Shown: one piece after another, positions 7,882 through 17,133 of the stretch
Position numbering within the stretch: the first letter of the stretch is position 1
How the letters are laid out: each line of letters begins with the position of its first letter
Source: UBA4582 sp965657335
GTDB taxonomy: Bacteria > Pseudomonadota > Gammaproteobacteria > Pseudomonadales > Azotimanducaceae
Assembly (NCBI GenBank): GCA_965657335.1
Contig: CBFHOH010000001.1
Span: 359,541 to 423,540, forward strand
Reading direction: 5' to 3'
Length of the DNA stretch: 64,000 nt
Program-made: the position numbers and the translations under genes
The notes under the pieces: model-generated
What the model saw: only the letters and a program-made list of their open reading frames with translations
What the model was told of the DNA's origin: nothing
Database searches by the model: none

Positions 7882-8390
7882 TCGAAACATTTGTCGAAGG
7901 GCTCCAAGGTTCTTCGCCATATCTGCTTCTACTTATCACGGCACTTGCGTTTCTGGAATGTATGTTTGGGATTGGTCTTTTCGTCTCCGGAGCGATTTTA
8001 TTGTCCGCTGCGACGTACTTATACAGCACTAACGATTTCCCGCCCACCAGCATCGTCGCCGCCGCTTTCATAGGGGCAATCGTAGGCGATCATTTGGGAT
8101 ATTTCATAGGCAGATCAGCGGAACCGCTGATAACAAATTCCAAGTGGGTTAAAAAGCACCACTCAGTTGCTGAGCGCATCACTGGAGGCTTGCAACGTTC
8201 TTCACTGCTCGCTATTTGCGTTGGTCGCTTGTTCCCTGTAGCTCGCTCATTAACGCCTGCGATGGCAGGTGCTGCTGGTCTCTCGCGAATTCGGTTTCAC
8301 TTGTTCGATACCATCGCTTGTACTATATGGTCTGCAGGCCTTGCCTTGTTGGTTGTAGGTTTAGGCGACCTTCTGGTAGAAGGCCTGTGA
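7878..8390 (+). CDS. DedA family integral membrane protein
   Basis: This 170-residue, strongly hydrophobic protein starts at GTG 7878 inside the stop of the upstream gene. It has the DedA signature: a re-entrant loop and FLECMFGIGLFVSGAILL, IGAIVGDHLGYFIGRSAEPL with the conserved GDxxGYxxGR, and CVGRLFPVARSLTPAMAGAAGLSRIRF carrying the essential arginines. DedA/VTT proteins act as lipid-carrier flippases or scramblases in the inner membrane (for example undecaprenyl phosphate recycling). It is the last gene of the lipocalin operon and is followed by a hairpin at 8395-8425. Confidence 0.9.
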   Translation: MIETFVEGLQGSSPYLLLLITALAFLECMFGIGLFVSGAILLSAATYLYSTNDFPPTSIVAAAFIGAIVGDHLGYFIGRSAEPLITNSKWVKKHHSVAERITGGLQRSSLLAICVGRLFPVARSLTPAMAGAAGLSRIRFHLFDTIACTIWSAGLALLVVGLGDLLVEGL

Positions 8391-8394
8391 CGTT

Positions 8395-8425
8395 GCAGCC
8401 AAGGCGCCTGATATTGCCTTGCTGC
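8395..8425. terminator. Hairpin between convergent DedA and HtaA-domain genes
   Basis: GCAGCCAAGGC (8395-8405) pairs with GCCTTGCTGC (8416-8425) with one bulged base and a 10-nt loop. It lies just after the DedA stop and before the convergent HtaA-domain gene. There is no clear U tract, so it may be a weak or factor-assisted terminator. Confidence 0.45.
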
Positions 8426-8522
8426 AGTCACGCTTAAGAAGGTTCGACGTTCAGCGCAGCTGACGAAAATAGCGCTTCAACTCACTTCTTTGAAAAGCCA
8501 GTTGATAACATACACCTTAATA

Positions 8523-8981
8523 CTATTCTAGTATCAGTGAGTCTAACTCGGTACCTGGTGGGTAGTTGTCAGCGATCTGATACATGCCGTCCACGGTAAT
8601 TTGCGCGCCGAGCTTGATGACATCGCCTGCATCAACCTCTATCAAGCGCAGTTGTGCAATCGTGCATCGCCCTGTATTCATCGGCCCCTCAAGTGCGGTG
8701 AGGACAAGGCCATCGTCCCCAGCTTCGATACCCAACTCAGTGAGAGTTGACTTCAGCATGCCACCGTGTGCTTCGAATGTAACAGTGCCATGAAACCGCG
8801 CAGCGCCGGAAGCCTTGCCGTCAGGAGAAATAGCAAGGTCGCCGTCGGGCGAGGCCTCGAAGATAAAAGCGCCGTCTTCAGTATGTGCAGCACCATCGCT
8901 TAGAGAGGTTGATCCTCCTGCTGCTTGAACATAGCCTCTAAAGCTAGCTTTGACACCCCAGATTAATTTGCTGAAATTCAT
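8523..8981 (-). CDS. HtaA-domain protein
   Basis: Using ATG 8981, which is preceded by GGAG at good spacing (a longer upstream frame is unlikely), the product has 152 residues. It opens with MNFSKLIWGVKASFRGYVQ and continues with GAFIFEASPDGDLAISPDGKASGAARFHGTVTFEAHGGML. This is the pattern of the HtaA domain, first described in corynebacterial haem-binding proteins. Here there is a single domain with no signal peptide or anchor. Short stand-alone HtaA proteins occur in marine proteobacteria near lipid or steroid catabolic genes. Haem binding is not established for this type. Confidence 0.75.
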   Translation of the reverse strand: MNFSKLIWGVKASFRGYVQAAGGSTSLSDGAAHTEDGAFIFEASPDGDLAISPDGKASGAARFHGTVTFEAHGGMLKSTLTELGIEAGDDGLVLTALEGPMNTGRCTIAQLRLIEVDAGDVIKLGAQITVDGMYQIADNYPPGTELDSLILE

Positions 8982-9602
8982 TGTGACTCCGTTTGCTAAA
9001 AACAGTAAGAATGGCGCAATCGACGAGGAATTGCATCTTCGCTCTAAAAATTCAATATTCCTGAAATTGACGTTTTGTGTACCGAGCTTTCTCACCGAAC
9101 ACCCGAGTTCTCGCGAGAGCCTGGACGCCAAGGTTTTTATTAATGCCGCCGGTAGGCATCGAATAAAAGTACGCGTACGAACATGGACAAAAATATTGAA
9201 GGGATTGTTTCTTGGTGACGTTGGCAAACTACATCTTGAATCATCTTTCACTCGGTGGAACACCGGATATTTGGTGAAGCAATTAGGTAAGTCATGAATG
9301 AAGTAAACAGCGATACAGGTCCTCTTAAAGCGGGTGTTACCACGATGGGAGAGCTATAACATTAATGCAGATCAGCGGATGTGATTAGGGGACAATGTAG
9401 GTATGAGAACTGTCAGCAAGCGAGAAAAATTATGAGCTGGTGATGTCAGGTATCGATAGGCAGCAAGCGCAATAATTGGGGTCGAAGTCGCATTAAAAAC
9501 AAAGGCTCTGCGACGCTTCGTTATGAAACGAGAAGTGTGTTGCTTGAGTTTTTCTCTTCGAAGTGGCAACTTCTAAGGCAAAGCCAAAAGCAGTGATAGC
9601 TC
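8982..9602. other. Intergenic stretch without recognisable gene
   Basis: About 620 bp lie between the divergent HtaA-domain and PhyH genes. Frames here are short, lack ribosome-binding sites and resemble no family. A 10-bp palindrome TCTCGCGAGA occurs at 9109-9118. The length could hold promoters for both genes or a decayed gene, but nothing specific could be supported. Confidence 0.4.
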
Positions 9603-10844
9603 ATGACTACCCCAATTCCGACAGAATTCTCAGAAGAGGTGATTGCCGCTGCATCGGATGGCGCCGCGACACCGTATCGAGATTTTGTTCGCTCGAGGGA
9701 ACCTTATCGGTCTCTCTATCAGGCCAACCCCGGTATGCGGCCACCGAAAACGGGTGAACAGCTGGTGTGGGGAGAGGGCAAATATTACGATACCACCGTC
9801 GCCCACAAGCATGCCTATTGGAAAGACTTCTCGCTACCGAAACCCGAAAAGGACATAGAAAAGCTTCGGCAGGACTTCCATGAATGGGGCTACTGTCTCG
9901 TTGAAGATGCACTTTCAGCGGAGCAGAATCAGCTTGTTTATCAGCGCGTGACGGACCAAGCTGAAGCAGAACGTGAACTCGGCATTGCCTATCTGTCGGA
10001 GGCGCAGCAGAATGTCTGGTCACTCGTCAACAAAGGTGATGTTTTCCATCGCTGCATGACTCACGACACCGATGCTATTCAGGCTGGTCTATTGATAGAA
10101 CGATTGTTGGATGAGATGTTGGGCTCAGGCTGGCACCATTTGAGTTATATCGCCAACATTTCATTTCCGGGGTGCCATCCGCAGGGCATGCATCAGGATC
10201 AAGGTTTGGTTGGTACCTACAAGTTTCTCGATGCACCGGTGCTCGTTAATACAATTTACATTTTACAGGACGTTGATGAGGTCAATGGTGGCACCCTGGT
10301 GATACCCGGATCTCACCGGCGCTACATTGAAGGTGATGGCACGTTCGGTAAATTACCGCCCCCGGTTAATTTAGAAGCGCCGGCTGGCACGGTCATGCTG
10401 ATGGATGGCAGGGTGCTGCATGGTGGCGCAGTGAATCGCTCCAATGATCTTCGCTACATAATTACCAATTCAGTGGTTCGGCCTTTTATACGCCAACAAG
10501 AATCGTTTCACCTGACAATCAAGCCTGAAATTCTGGCCAATGCGAGTGAAAAGTTTTTATGGCGCTGTGGCTTTCAAGCTAGCGGTCAGCGCAGCATGGT
10601 AGAAGGCTTCGGTTACTACGGGACGGGCAGGCCAGGCGATGCAAGTGGTGCCATCGTGAATGCAAGGATCGCGATGGATGCCGGTGAATACCAGCGCATC
10701 GGTGAACTCTACCCGGGTGTGCCACCAAGCGAGACGCTGACGTTGAAGGCAATTCAACAGCAACATGAATCGCAGAGAGTCTTTGCAGACGAAGTGATTC
10801 GTCGAATCAAGCAGCAAGAGGATATCGATTTGTCGCAGCAATAA
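9603..10844 (+). CDS. Phytanoyl-CoA dioxygenase (PhyH) family protein
   Basis: This 413-residue Fe(II)/2-oxoglutarate dioxygenase carries the facial triad H197-x-D199 (GMHQDQGL) and H273 (LHGGAVNRS). R284 (NDLRYI) is placed to bind the 2-oxoglutarate carboxylate. GGTLVIPGSHRR precedes the distal histidine, as in PhyH enzymes. It is longer than typical PhyH proteins (about 300) through an N-terminal 80-residue extension. The family hydroxylates CoA esters, fatty acids or other lipophilic compounds. It converges on a CYP153 gene, with a strong hairpin between the two stops. Substrate unknown. Confidence 0.9.
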   Translation: MTTPIPTEFSEEVIAAASDGAATPYRDFVRSREPYRSLYQANPGMRPPKTGEQLVWGEGKYYDTTVAHKHAYWKDFSLPKPEKDIEKLRQDFHEWGYCLVEDALSAEQNQLVYQRVTDQAEAERELGIAYLSEAQQNVWSLVNKGDVFHRCMTHDTDAIQAGLLIERLLDEMLGSGWHHLSYIANISFPGCHPQGMHQDQGLVGTYKFLDAPVLVNTIYILQDVDEVNGGTLVIPGSHRRYIEGDGTFGKLPPPVNLEAPAGTVMLMDGRVLHGGAVNRSNDLRYIITNSVVRPFIRQQESFHLTIKPEILANASEKFLWRCGFQASGQRSMVEGFGYYGTGRPGDASGAIVNARIAMDAGEYQRIGELYPGVPPSETLTLKAIQQQHESQRVFADEVIRRIKQQEDIDLSQQ

Positions 10845-10859
10845 ATGGGTTGTGCGCAT

Positions 10860-10880
10860 CCCCGGTGTCAATCACCGGGG
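10860..10880. terminator. Hairpin between convergent PhyH and CYP153 genes
   Basis: A perfect 8-bp stem CCCCGGTG (10860-10867) and CACCGGGG (10873-10880) with a 5-nt loop sits in the 44 bp between the two stop codons. It is followed on the plus strand by a moderately T-rich stretch. It could end transcripts from both directions. Confidence 0.7.
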
Positions 10881-10888
10881 AGGTTAAT

Positions 10889-12196
10889 TTACTTGCGTCG
10901 CACTTTGACAGGTAAGCGCGTGTAGCCTTTGACGAATGATGAGAAAGTGCGTTCGGGCTCTGCCTGAATCTCAATTTTCTCAAACCTTGTCAGAATTTCT
11001 TCCCAAAGGATTCTAAGCTGAAGTTCCGCTAAACGATTCCCCATACACCGATGGATGCCAAAGCCGAAAGAAAGGTGCTGACGGACATTAGGGCGTTCGA
11101 TATCAAGATCATTGGCGTGCGGGAATACGTCTTCATCCCGATTACCGGACAGATACCACATTAGCAACTGATCACCCTGTTTGATCTGTTTGCCGCCGAT
11201 TTCACAATCTTGATTTGCAGTACGTCGCATATACGAAAGGGGCGTCTGCCAGCGAATAACCTCGGCCACCATCTTTGGAATGAGATCCGGATTGGCGATC
11301 AACTTGTCGTATTGTTCGGGAAACTTGTTCATGGCATAGACGCTGCCAGACATGCTATTGCGAGTTGTATCGTTACCGCCGACGATTAATAGCAACAAAT
11401 TGCCCAGATGTTCGTGGGCCGCCATGTCCCGCGTGGCTTCGCCGTGGACAAGCATGGAAACAAGATCGTCACCTGGGTTTTCTTTACGTTCTTCCCATAG
11501 TTTTGCGAAGTACTGAACACATTCAATAAATTCTTCACGTTTTTCTTCTTGCGTTTCAACAACACCACCCGGCTCTGGAATGGCAAATACCACGTCCGAC
11601 CAGCGGGTAAGTTTACGTCGGTCTTCAAAGGGAAAGTCAAACAGTGTTGCCAGCATCATGGTTGTTAATTCAATGGAGACTGTATCAACCCAATCGAAGG
11701 TTTCGTCTTCAGGCAATGAATCGAGTACCTTGCAGGTACGTTCGCGGATTAGGGGTTCAAGATTAACGAGGTTGCTAGGTGCCACGACACCGGTAACGGT
11801 CTTTCTTTGCTCATCGTGCCCGGGCGGGTCCTGAGAAATAAATGGTGGTTTACTGCCGGTGAACACACCTTGTGGCAGGTCAGAACCGATTTTAAAGCCA
11901 ATCGTTATGCCATTGGCTGAGGAGAACCTTTCATGGTCCGCATCAACGGCCTTAATATCTTTATACTTTGTCAGCGACCAGTAGCGTCCAGCGGTTTCAA
12001 TCTCATTAAAGTGCACGGGATCTTCATTGCGAAGTCGCTCGAAGACCTCCTGCCACCTATTCTCGCTAAACAGATGTGCGTTCAGCGGGTTGACGTCTGC
12101 CAGCGGTTGTTCATAGGCGCCGGGGGCATTAGCGCCCTTTTGCGCCTGCTCTTGTTCAGGTGTTTTGTATTCTTTATTGCTTACGGCTTCACTCAC
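10889..12196 (-). CDS. Cytochrome P450, CYP153-like
   Basis: This 435-residue soluble class I P450 has the I-helix oxygen-activation motif GGNDTTRNSM, the ExxR motif in EVIRW, and the haem loop FGFGIHRCMGNRLAE with ligand Cys384. The segments LFDFPFEDRRKLTRWSDV and IVGGNDTTRNSMSG are characteristic of CYP153. That family terminally hydroxylates n-alkanes, fatty acids and related chains, using a ferredoxin and ferredoxin reductase; no such partner gene lies nearby. It starts at GTG 12196 behind a strong GGAGG. Regulation is not visible. A second CYP153-like gene lies at 44.5 kb. Confidence 0.93.
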   Translation of the reverse strand: MSEAVSNKEYKTPEQEQAQKGANAPGAYEQPLADVNPLNAHLFSENRWQEVFERLRNEDPVHFNEIETAGRYWSLTKYKDIKAVDADHERFSSANGITIGFKIGSDLPQGVFTGSKPPFISQDPPGHDEQRKTVTGVVAPSNLVNLEPLIRERTCKVLDSLPEDETFDWVDTVSIELTTMMLATLFDFPFEDRRKLTRWSDVVFAIPEPGGVVETQEEKREEFIECVQYFAKLWEERKENPGDDLVSMLVHGEATRDMAAHEHLGNLLLLIVGGNDTTRNSMSGSVYAMNKFPEQYDKLIANPDLIPKMVAEVIRWQTPLSYMRRTANQDCEIGGKQIKQGDQLLMWYLSGNRDEDVFPHANDLDIERPNVRQHLSFGFGIHRCMGNRLAELQLRILWEEILTRFEKIEIQAEPERTFSSFVKGYTRLPVKVRRK

Positions 12197-12398
12197 TGTT
12201 TTACCTCCATCGTGTACCCAACCATCCTAACCTAGCAATATCCCGCGATAAAAGATCACTCGAGGACTATCTCTAGGCTGCCCTGAACAACTTGGTGAGA
12301 AAACTCGCGAAGTTGCTACCTGTGAGCGGAAGATTTTTCAGTTAAGGCAAAAGCAAATAACTTATTTGAGGATGGCTAAGGTGTCTCACTTTGTCTTG

Positions 12399-13838
12399 TT
12401 AGTATCCCGGCGGTGCCTGAAAGCTGTTCCATTCACGTTCCAGTAATTGCGCGAACTTGAGCGTTGTCTTGTCTTCCAAATAAGGTCCAATGGCCTGAAG
12501 CCCAAGAGGTAAGCCCTGAGAATCGAGACCGGCAGGGAAGGCTGTGGAAGGTAGGCCGCAGAGAATCGCTAACATGGGATAAAGAATGGTGTTGAAATAA
12601 GGGGTTTCCTTGTTGTCGATCATGAGCGTTCTGTCCGTCCCAGGCGCGGTTTGGTGCTCAAAAGCGCTATCGAGTGCCATCGGACCGATCAATACATCCC
12701 AATCCTGAAAAAACTGCTGCCATGCTGAGAGATAGAATTGACGATTGACCACAACCATCAGATATTCCTGTGCAGACATCGTGAGTCCGCTCGCGAATTC
12801 ATCCGCGAGCGGTGCGCCCGCCTCAAGCATGGCTTCGGCCATTACTTTTCGCTCCTCAACCGATTGCCCCATGGTGGTCATGATCTGCAATATTCGGATG
12901 TAGTCGCCAAAGTACTGATTCATATCGAAAACAGGCATGGCAGTTTCGACGCGAGCACCTTGGGCAGACAAGTAACTGCATAGACTCTCAAGCTTAGCGC
13001 TCATTGCCGATGAAACCGGCGAATCTGCAAAGGGAGGTATAACCGCGACTCTGAAGTCTTTCAGCTGAGCGTGCCTTGGTTTAGGCAATGTTTGCTGCCA
13101 GCCAATATCCTCAAAGATATCTGGTCCCCTAATCTCGTCAAATAATAATTCAAGATCTGTTGCCGATCTTGCGAGTGGTCCCTGAACCCCAAGCAGGAAT
13201 GCAGGGTTTGGTAAATCGGCCAAGGGGAAGTTGCCTGAGCGTGGCACAGCTGTTTCAGTGGGGCGATGGCCATAGACGCCACAGAAAGCGGCAGGTATGC
13301 GAATTGATCCGCCGATATCGCTACCAATTTCTAGCGGTGTTAACCCGGCGGCCAGAGCAGCGCCGCCGCCGCCGGTACTTCCGCCTGGTGTTCGCTCAAG
13401 ATCCCATGGGTTGTTGGTCCGACCATATACCGGGCTATCTGCTTGCCAGTCCCCCAATGCAACGGGAATGTTCGTTTTACCCAGAAGACCAACACCCGCG
13501 TTAAAAAGCGATGATGCAACCTTACCATTGGTAGTCGGCGTGTAACCTTCAAAAGATTGCAATCCGGCCGTTTGTGGCAGATCCGCTGTCTGGGTTGATT
13601 CCTTCAGCGTCATTGGTAGGCCAAGCAAGGGGGCTGACTCGCCGGCGGCTATTTTTTTGTCTGCCTCAGTCGCTTGCGCGCGAGCGCGGTCGTAGGTTTT
13701 TACTGGAATCGCGTTGAGTGTTGGATCAAAGGACTCAATCCGCTCGATATGTAACTCTGTAAGTTCAACGGAGGAAATATCTTTGCTTTTGAGCGCGGCG
13801 AGCATGTCCGATGCGCTACTGAAGTGGTCAATTGTCAT
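12399..13838 (-). CDS. Amidase signature family protein
   Basis: From ATG 13838 (GAAGAG upstream; a TTG at 13868 is an alternative) the product has 479 residues. The Ser-cisSer-Lys triad of the amidase signature family is visible: K79 in PMTLKES, S154 in TPGGSTGGG and S178 in GSDIGGSIR. The C terminus (LPLGLQAIGPYLEDKTTLKFAQLLEREW) is standard for the family. Such enzymes hydrolyse carboxamides, and the family also includes GatA and fatty-acid amide hydrolases. No GatC or GatB neighbour is present, so a catabolic amidase is more likely. It is last in a minus-strand run of five genes. Confidence 0.92.
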   Translation of the reverse strand: MTIDHFSSASDMLAALKSKDISSVELTELHIERIESFDPTLNAIPVKTYDRARAQATEADKKIAAGESAPLLGLPMTLKESTQTADLPQTAGLQSFEGYTPTTNGKVASSLFNAGVGLLGKTNIPVALGDWQADSPVYGRTNNPWDLERTPGGSTGGGGAALAAGLTPLEIGSDIGGSIRIPAAFCGVYGHRPTETAVPRSGNFPLADLPNPAFLLGVQGPLARSATDLELLFDEIRGPDIFEDIGWQQTLPKPRHAQLKDFRVAVIPPFADSPVSSAMSAKLESLCSYLSAQGARVETAMPVFDMNQYFGDYIRILQIMTTMGQSVEERKVMAEAMLEAGAPLADEFASGLTMSAQEYLMVVVNRQFYLSAWQQFFQDWDVLIGPMALDSAFEHQTAPGTDRTLMIDNKETPYFNTILYPMLAILCGLPSTAFPAGLDSQGLPLGLQAIGPYLEDKTTLKFAQLLEREWNSFQAPPGY

Positions 13839-13969
13839 ACCATTCTCTTCGCTAAGGTAGGAAGCCAAATATCACACAAACATACGCCTTCACTCGCGAA
13901 ATGAAAACAGGTGTCTCGTCTCAATTAATCGCGTTTGGGTCTAAGCGTGCTCGTTTACAATCATTATAG

Positions 13970-14347
13970 TTAGGAGTGACGGCTATCGGACATGATAATG
14001 TCTAACTGTTTTTTCGCTTGCCGAATGTCTTTAATATCCGCAGGTTCAATCATTTCGCATGCGTCTTCTATCATCTCATCGATGCTAGACGGGTAGAGTT
14101 TGCAATCCTCTGGGCGGTCAAAGTAGATGTCGCAAGTGTATTTTTCCTCGTTTGGAAGCTTGCTTAACCAAGGGCAAGTTGCCATTGGTGCAGATGTTGC
14201 TGGATCAAACCAAAGTTGTTTGTTTTTAACTAATTTGAAAATGTCTGGACGATTGTTTTCCCACCAATTTAGGTCTTCTTCCGATGCTGAAAGTCCACTG
14301 CCGCCGTAGCGCAAACAACACTTACCGCATTGATTGCAGTCTCTCAT
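13970..14347 (-). CDS. YkgJ-like cysteine cluster protein
   Basis: This 125-residue protein begins with CNQCGKCCLRYGGSGL (C4, C7, C10, C11). Later cysteines occur in TCPWL, YTCDIY and PEDCKLYP. This is the CxxCxxCC pattern of the YkgJ/UPF0153 zinc- or iron-chelating family, whose biochemical role is not established. Its ATG overlaps the stop of the upstream HCCA-isomerase-like gene by 4 bp (ATGA), so the pair is translationally coupled. That pairing may suggest a function connected to the isomerase, but this is inference. Confidence 0.82.
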   Translation of the reverse strand: MRDCNQCGKCCLRYGGSGLSASEEDLNWWENNRPDIFKLVKNKQLWFDPATSAPMATCPWLSKLPNEEKYTCDIYFDRPEDCKLYPSSIDEMIEDACEMIEPADIKDIRQAKKQLDIIMSDSRHS

Positions 14348-14943
14348 TGGGTGAGTGAGGCCAGTTGAGCGTCGATAAATTCCATTCTGTCTTTGCCCCA
14401 GTAGAGCTCGTCGCCTAGCCAGATTGAGGGTGCGCCGAACACACCACGTTCGAGTGCATGATTTGTAGAATCAATTAATGCTTGCTTGACCTCAGTGCTT
14501 TCGCAGGCCGCTTCGAATTTATCAGGGTCAATACCAAGTTCGCTGGCAATGATGTTAAGTGTTGCGTATTCGCCAATAGTCCCGACATTTTGCTCCCAGT
14601 AGGCCGAGAACATGTGCGCCATAAATTCAAACTCAAGATCCCATTGGCGGCTGGCGATCGCGGCTCGCAGTGCTCTGCTGGTTTTGATTGGAAAGTTGTC
14701 TGGCATTCTAAATGGAAGATCATGAAAGTTTGCCCAACGATTTAGATCCGCTAAACGGTTACGCATTTTTGCCTTCGGTTCATCCATCAAAACGTAGTCG
14801 TTCGAGCGAAAGATAAAGCCTAAATTAAAAGGATGCCAATTTATCTTTGCGCTGTACCGTTTAACGATGGGTTGGATTAGCTTAAACGCGAAGTACGAGT
14901 TAGTGCTGCCAATATCCCAGTAGAAATCAAGTGTTGGTTGCAT
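14344..14943 (-). CDS. 2-hydroxychromene-2-carboxylate isomerase-like protein (DsbA fold)
   Basis: ATG 14943, preceded by AAAGGGA, gives 199 residues. The thioredoxin/kappa-GST fold begins with LDFYWDIGSTNSYFAF, in which Ser13 takes the place of the DsbA cysteine, as in HCCA isomerases. The loop WHPFNLGFIFRSNDY and the C-terminal GVFGAPSIWLGDELYWGKDRMEFI follow the family pattern. HCCA isomerase interconverts 2-hydroxychromene-2-carboxylate and the ring-opened pyruvate in naphthalene-type degradation, using glutathione. No other ring-cleavage gene is nearby, so the real substrate may differ. It is coupled to the YkgJ-like gene. Confidence 0.85.
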   Translation of the reverse strand: MQPTLDFYWDIGSTNSYFAFKLIQPIVKRYSAKINWHPFNLGFIFRSNDYVLMDEPKAKMRNRLADLNRWANFHDLPFRMPDNFPIKTSRALRAAIASRQWDLEFEFMAHMFSAYWEQNVGTIGEYATLNIIASELGIDPDKFEAACESTEVKQALIDSTNHALERGVFGAPSIWLGDELYWGKDRMEFIDAQLASLTQ

Positions 14944-15122
14944 CGTTTTTTCCCTTTGAGCCCTGTTTCCGAGCTTGGGACCTTCCAATGTCCCTGTAGA
15001 TGAATGAGATTCGATCCGGAACGCTTGAGAACCAAGGCTAAAAACTCGCTGCCTGGATACTCATGCGAAACAATCCAGGCATCCCAGAATATTTCTAGCG
15101 CACTCAATCCCGAATCGGTAAA

Positions 15123-15917
15123 TTAAGCTGAAGCGACTGACCCACCATCACAAGTGATAACTTCACCTACGGTAAAGGATCCCGCGCGTGAACTCAGGAA
15201 TATTGCCAATCCCGCAATATCTTCCGCCGTCCCAACACGTCCACTTGGGTTGCTCTTTGCAACTGCACTCCAGTCTATTTCGGTATCGCCGCCGCCGCCA
15301 ACACCAGTACTAAGCATCCAGGTGGGAAATGGTCCCGGCGCTATCGCGTTAACAATAATGTCTCGCTTGATGAGGTGGCGCGCAAGATTGCGTGTGAGGT
15401 GATGAACAGCAGCTTTAGACGGGCCGTACGAAAAAGTTTCGAAGGCGGGCGATTTGATACCATCAACAGAGCCAACATTAATGACGCGGGCTCTATTTTC
15501 CGGACTGCCATTTTTCTCCAAAAATGGCAGCAGTTTTTGTGTGAGGAAAAACACACCTTTTACATTGGTGTCCATCACCTTATCCCAACCGAGTTCGGGA
15601 AACTCGTCCAGTGGTGCGCCCCAAGACACGCCGGCGTTGTTGACTAAGATATCCAGATTATCTTCCATTTCTCCAAAGGCTTTCACTGCGGCGTCGATGC
15701 CGTCGATGTTTGAAAGATCCGCGGGTAGCGAAATACATTCTCCACCAAACTGTTCCATCAAACGTTTTGCAGTTGCATCGCAAGCGTCTTTCTTTCGTGA
15801 ACTGATATAAACTTTTGCGCCATTGGCAAGAAAGCCCGCAGCGATCATCTCACCGATACCTCTTGATCCGCCGGTGACTAGTGCGGTTTTACCTTTAATA
15901 GAAAACAGGTCTTGCAT
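15123..15917 (-). CDS. SDR family oxidoreductase
   Basis: From ATG 15917, with AAGGAA upstream, the product has 264 residues. It is a classical SDR: TGGSRGIG (15-22) binds the cofactor, NNAG is at 93-96, and the tetrad N118, S150, Y164 and K168 is intact. The C-terminal GEVITCDGGSVASA is normal. Arg41 after the second strand (SSRKKD) suggests NADP(H) preference. The closest recognisable group is the 3-oxoacyl reductase / gluconate 5-dehydrogenase-like SDRs common in catabolic clusters. It sits 59 bp downstream of the beta-lactamase-fold gene on the same strand. Substrate unknown. Confidence 0.93.
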   Translation of the reverse strand: MQDLFSIKGKTALVTGGSRGIGEMIAAGFLANGAKVYISSRKKDACDATAKRLMEQFGGECISLPADLSNIDGIDAAVKAFGEMEDNLDILVNNAGVSWGAPLDEFPELGWDKVMDTNVKGVFFLTQKLLPFLEKNGSPENRARVINVGSVDGIKSPAFETFSYGPSKAAVHHLTRNLARHLIKRDIIVNAIAPGPFPTWMLSTGVGGGGDTEIDWSAVAKSNPSGRVGTAEDIAGLAIFLSSRAGSFTVGEVITCDGGSVASA

Positions 15918-15975
15918 ATTCACATTCCTTAAATTTTTTGATTCATTGCTTTGTTTGTCGATGCTTACATTAATC

Positions 15976-17133
15976 CTAACTACTGCATGAGGCGGCGCGA
16001 TTGGATATGCTGATACTTCGTCGTGCTTGACGAATGCCATTTCTGTCGTGGCCGTTTGTGCAGTACCCAATGCTGATACCAGTTGCTGGATCGATCCATG
16101 CTATTTGGCCACCGGCGCCGCCATGACCGAAGCTGATTGGGCTGTTCGTGTGTCCAAAGCCGCGCAGATTACGCTTTTCGTCACCTGCCACAGAGACACC
16201 GAGAGCTCTGTGAATCGGTGTGTTGGTTAGAAGGTCTTTTAAATTGCCGGTTCGAACTTCGAGCGCAAAGTCTCGCGTCTGTTGTGACCAAATGTTCTCT
16301 GAACCAGGCGTATTGCCAACGAGTCCCTGATAGAACATCGCCAGATCAGCCGCAGACATAATACCACCGCCACCGGGCACACCTATCTGCCTTACGTCGC
16401 TGTTATTAAAACTCGTCAACGCAGCTTCGGTCACCTCCGTCGCAGGTGGTTCAGGCATACCAAGCTTTGCGTAGTCCTCACTGGTTAGAGGATCACCAAC
16501 GTGCATAATCTCGGTGATGCGCGCATGCTCGCTTTCTGGGCAACCGACCCAAAGATCTGGCAGACCAAGAGGCAATGCGATGCGATTTCGCACGAAGTCA
16601 GTAAATGATTCCCCCGTGATGCGCTCAATGATTTCTGCGATAACCCACATGCTCGACGTAGGGTGATACTCAAAGCGTGAGCCAGGGGCCCAATTCAGTA
16701 CCCAGCTAGCGTATCGGGTGTTTCTTGACGCTTTGTCTAGCCAGTCAGTCGGCCTGAAAGAGGCATGGGGGAACCCTGCTGTGTGGGTGAATAGCTGCTC
16801 TATTGTAATGTCTTGCTTACCGTTGCCAGCAAATTCCGGCACGATCTCCGAAACTTTTCGACTGATATCGAGCTTGCCTTCCTGAATTAGCAGCCAACCT
16901 GCAGCTGAAGTAATAGCCTTTGTTGAAGAGAATACGCAATACAGAGAGTCGTTGTTTGCGTCACCAAAGGTTTCGAAAACGCCGAGTTTTCCATTTCGTG
17001 CTAACGCGATTTGGGCTGATGGTAGTAAACCCTCATCAACTTCTTTTCTAACGCGGTCAAGTAGTTCGGTGACTTTTTGCGGGTCTAGCCCCGCTTCCGC
17101 AATGTGTGTTTCGTTTATATCGGTATTTCTCAT
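15976..17133 (-). CDS. Serine hydrolase, beta-lactamase/penicillin-binding-protein fold (class C-like esterase)
   Basis: ATG 17133 gives 385 residues with no evident signal peptide. The SxxK nucleophile motif is S69-S70-T71-K72 in CVFSSTKAIT. EQLFTHTAGFPH and FEYHPTSSMWVIAEIIERITG form the second motif with the conserved tyrosine. FGHGGAGGQIAWIDPATG supplies the third HxG motif. The family includes esterases such as EstB and LovD-type acyltransferases as well as beta-lactamases. A cytosolic member in a catabolic run is more likely an esterase or lactonase. It is the first gene of the minus-strand run that continues to the amidase. Confidence 0.88.
   Translation of the reverse strand: MRNTDINETHIAEAGLDPQKVTELLDRVRKEVDEGLLPSAQIALARNGKLGVFETFGDANNDSLYCVFSSTKAITSAAGWLLIQEGKLDISRKVSEIVPEFAGNGKQDITIEQLFTHTAGFPHASFRPTDWLDKASRNTRYASWVLNWAPGSRFEYHPTSSMWVIAEIIERITGESFTDFVRNRIALPLGLPDLWVGCPESEHARITEIMHVGDPLTSEDYAKLGMPEPPATEVTEAALTSFNNSDVRQIGVPGGGGIMSAADLAMFYQGLVGNTPGSENIWSQQTRDFALEVRTGNLKDLLTNTPIHRALGVSVAGDEKRNLRGFGHTNSPISFGHGGAGGQIAWIDPATGISIGYCTNGHDRNGIRQARRSISISNRAASCSS

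Noticed and set aside
8950..9297. 115-codon plus-strand frame
   Set aside because: It begins inside the HtaA-domain gene on the other strand, and composition and lack of motifs suggest a shadow.
10557..10871. Minus-strand frame over the PhyH C terminus and terminator
   Set aside because: It overlaps a well-supported gene and includes the terminator hairpin.
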